A stretch of DNA of 64,000 nucleotides from CBDCUW01 sp963734865 (GTDB lineage: Bacteria > Planctomycetota > Planctomycetia > Pirellulales > Pirellulaceae). The notes under the pieces are model-generated. The model made no database searches, had not been told where the DNA came from, and saw only the letters and a program-made list of their open reading frames with translations. The translations under genes were made by a program, and so were the position numbers. Where the stretch lies: the NCBI GenBank assembly GCA_963734865.1, contig CAVTIV010000008.1:186001-250000 (forward strand), read 5' to 3'. Shown piece after piece: positions 62,727-64,000 of the stretch. The number at the start of each line of letters is the position of its first letter. Position 1 is the stretch's first letter.

Positions 62727-63080
62727 ATGTCACAAGCCATCATGGATTTGGTCGAGCAGAGCTCGCTGAAAGAGAACCCGCCGGAATTCGAGATCGGCGA
62801 CACCGTCGATGTTCATCTAAAAATCCTCGAAGGAAGCAAAGAGCGGATCCAGATCTTTACCGGTGTGGTCATTGGCCGCAGCGGATCGGGGAGCCGCGAA
62901 ATGTTTTCGGTTCGCCGCATCGTCGCCGGTGAGGGCGTCGAACGGAAATTCCCGCTGCACAGCCCACGCGTCGAAAAGATCGTAGTGAAGCGAAGTGGAG
63001 TCGTCCGCCGCGCCAAGCTGTATTTCCTCCGTGACCGAATCGGCAAGGCCGTCCGATTGAAAGAACGTCGACGTAGCTAA
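62727..63080 (+). CDS. rplS: Ribosomal protein bL19
   Basis: Large-subunit protein L19. GDTVDVHLKILEGSKERIQIFTGVVI and FSVRRIVAGEGVERKFPLHSPRV are conserved, ending AKLYFLRDRIGKAVRLKERR. Starts 4 bases after trmD. A strong hairpin follows the stop. Confidence 0.96.
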   Translation: MSQAIMDLVEQSSLKENPPEFEIGDTVDVHLKILEGSKERIQIFTGVVIGRSGSGSREMFSVRRIVAGEGVERKFPLHSPRVEKIVVKRSGVVRRAKLYFLRDRIGKAVRLKERRRS

Positions 63081-63103
63081 CCGGATCGGACCGAATGAGT
63101 CAC

Positions 63104-63156
63104 AACGGAGCGATCGCTGGCAATACAATTGTCGGCGTTCCGCTCCGTTCTCTTTT
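63104..63156 (+). terminator. Strong hairpin with T-run after rplS
   Basis: Outer 9-bp stem AACGGAGCG (63104-63112) with CGCTCCGTT (63141-63149), then an inner stem of about 9 bp closing on the loop ACA, followed by CTCTTTTC. This is the clearest terminator in the window and ends the ffh-rpsP-trmD-rplS transcript. It covers the TTG at 63129, which argues against that codon as the start of the next gene. Confidence 0.7.
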
Positions 63157-63167
63157 CGGTGACTGTT

Positions 63168-63620
63168 GTGGTCAACCTCTTGCACCGGATCCGCGACTCG
63201 TACACGAACTGGCGATACGGTTTCATCGACCCCACCGCGTCGGTCGGCAAACGCGGTGAACAAGCGGCCGCCCGTCTGCTGCGCCGCAAGGGCCTCGTGG
63301 TGATCGCCGAGAGCGAATCGGATCGGGCCGGCGAGATCGATCTGATCGCAATCGACCAGCGATCCAAAACCATTATCTTTGTCGAAGTGAAAACCCATTC
63401 GACCACCAAACCGGGGCACCCGGCCGACCGTGTCGACGATGCCAAGCAAGGACGCGTCACACGTGCCGCCCTGCGATATCTGAAACGCAAGAAACTGCTC
63501 GGCACGGCCAGTCGCTTTGATGTTGTCGCGGTTTGGTGGCCGCAAGGCCTCCGCGAGCCGGAGCGAATCGAACACTACGAATCGGCCTTCGAGGCGTCAG
63601 GCGCCTATCAGCTTTATTGA
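63168..63620 (+). CDS. UPF0102/YraN family endonuclease-like protein
   Basis: 150 residues from GTG 63168. VGKRGEQAAARLLRRKGLVV, GEIDLIAID and IIFVEVKTHS give the PD-(D/E)xK nuclease-like core of the YraN family. Members lie beside rplS or rnhB in many bacteria. An earlier TTG at 63129 is in frame but within the rplS terminator hairpin. Confidence 0.88.
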   Translation: MVNLLHRIRDSYTNWRYGFIDPTASVGKRGEQAAARLLRRKGLVVIAESESDRAGEIDLIAIDQRSKTIIFVEVKTHSTTKPGHPADRVDDAKQGRVTRAALRYLKRKKLLGTASRFDVVAVWWPQGLREPERIEHYESAFEASGAYQLY

Positions 63621-64000
63621 CAGTCCATCAATCAAGCAAGCCGCAGATGAGCGATCATATCAATCGTGGAGCAACTTCGATCCCCAGTCCGAACGGGGGA
63701 AAGATAGTATTATTCCGAATATGCCGGCTGAATCGAGTGTGCTGCATAATCGTAATCAGCGCATTGTCGCAACCGCGCGGTCGCCACTTCCAAAGAGCAT
63801 CTCTTTCTCGTGTTGTTCGCTTCTCTGCCATCGTGAGGGGGACGATAGCTACCAATGAGGAAGCTTACCCCTCTTTCACTGCGGCAGTATTCTGCCCCGG
63901 CGTCACCAGGAAGGACGCTGAAATCTGGTCATCAAAGACTTCGTTTGAACCAGAACCGAAAAGCGGGGAAGCGGCATCGTAGCAATTCAAGCTAGTTAAC
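63621..64000. other. Downstream region with no clear gene
   Basis: 380 bases to the window edge. Longer frames here continue shadows of the preceding gene. A 46-codon basic ORF at 63855-63995 has a weak AGGGGG 14 bases upstream; I cannot support it. No RNA gene is seen. Confidence 0.4.

Noticed and set aside
63533..63982. 149-codon ORF at the window end
   Set aside because: It begins as a shadow of the YraN-family gene and runs through non-coding sequence without any motif.

Overview
The window is G+C-rich DNA that looks like a chromosome segment of a Planctomycetes bacterium, most likely of the Rhodopirellula/Pirellulaceae type. The evidence is a giant exported protein with an LENRQLLAG (LEPR-XLL-type) N-terminus, a DUF1501 protein with a Tat motif, tandem DUF1080 domains, an excisionase-HTH/receiver fusion, squalene synthesis by hpnC/hpnD/hpnE, and rpsP-trmD-rplS without rimM. 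I saw no rRNA, tRNA, CRISPR array, prophage or transposase.

Layout. 1-15257 (-) is one giant cell-surface gene whose 3' end lies outside the window. It carries beta-helix-like stretches, pre-peptidase C-terminal domains, a metalloprotease-like region that has lost its active site, and a GEVED-like region at the edge. 15773-22759 holds a TPR lipoprotein, glycyl-tRNA synthetase, hpnC-hpnD-hpnE on the minus strand and, divergently, ispH, so isoprenoid precursor supply sits next to squalene synthesis. 22831-33467 holds a hypothetical protein, a sulfotransferase/DUF1080 pair, a MazG-like/membrane protein/ABC-ATPase run, holA and a secreted protein. 33692-43908 holds mnmG, a two-component operon with a coupled small ORF, a DUF1501 protein, gatA-gatB and two membrane proteins.

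44142-44377 is a nested inverted-repeat element between convergent genes. 44470-47707 (-) is hisD-hisC-hisB. 47827-53510 holds a threonine aldolase, a GT-C-like membrane protein, a di-haem cytochrome c and thiC. 53587-57873 (-) is thrC, dapB, a zinc-ribbon protein and an LplT-like transporter. 58268-63620 holds lspA, an inositol-monophosphatase-family gene, ffh, rpsP, trmD, rplS and a yraN-family gene.

Many genes that should be essential or conserved (glyS, gatA, holA, thiC, rpsP) are broken by single- or double-base frame shifts. In each case the family sequence resumes in another frame at once. I read these as sequence errors rather than pseudogenes and report such loci as single genes with the breakpoints stated. 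Many breakpoints lie at CG dinucleotides or short GC tracts.

The observations most worth a second look are the nested palindromic element with compensatory hairpin changes, the dead metalloprotease motif in the giant protein, the 65-codon ORF coupled to the response regulator, and the clustering of frame breaks at CG.
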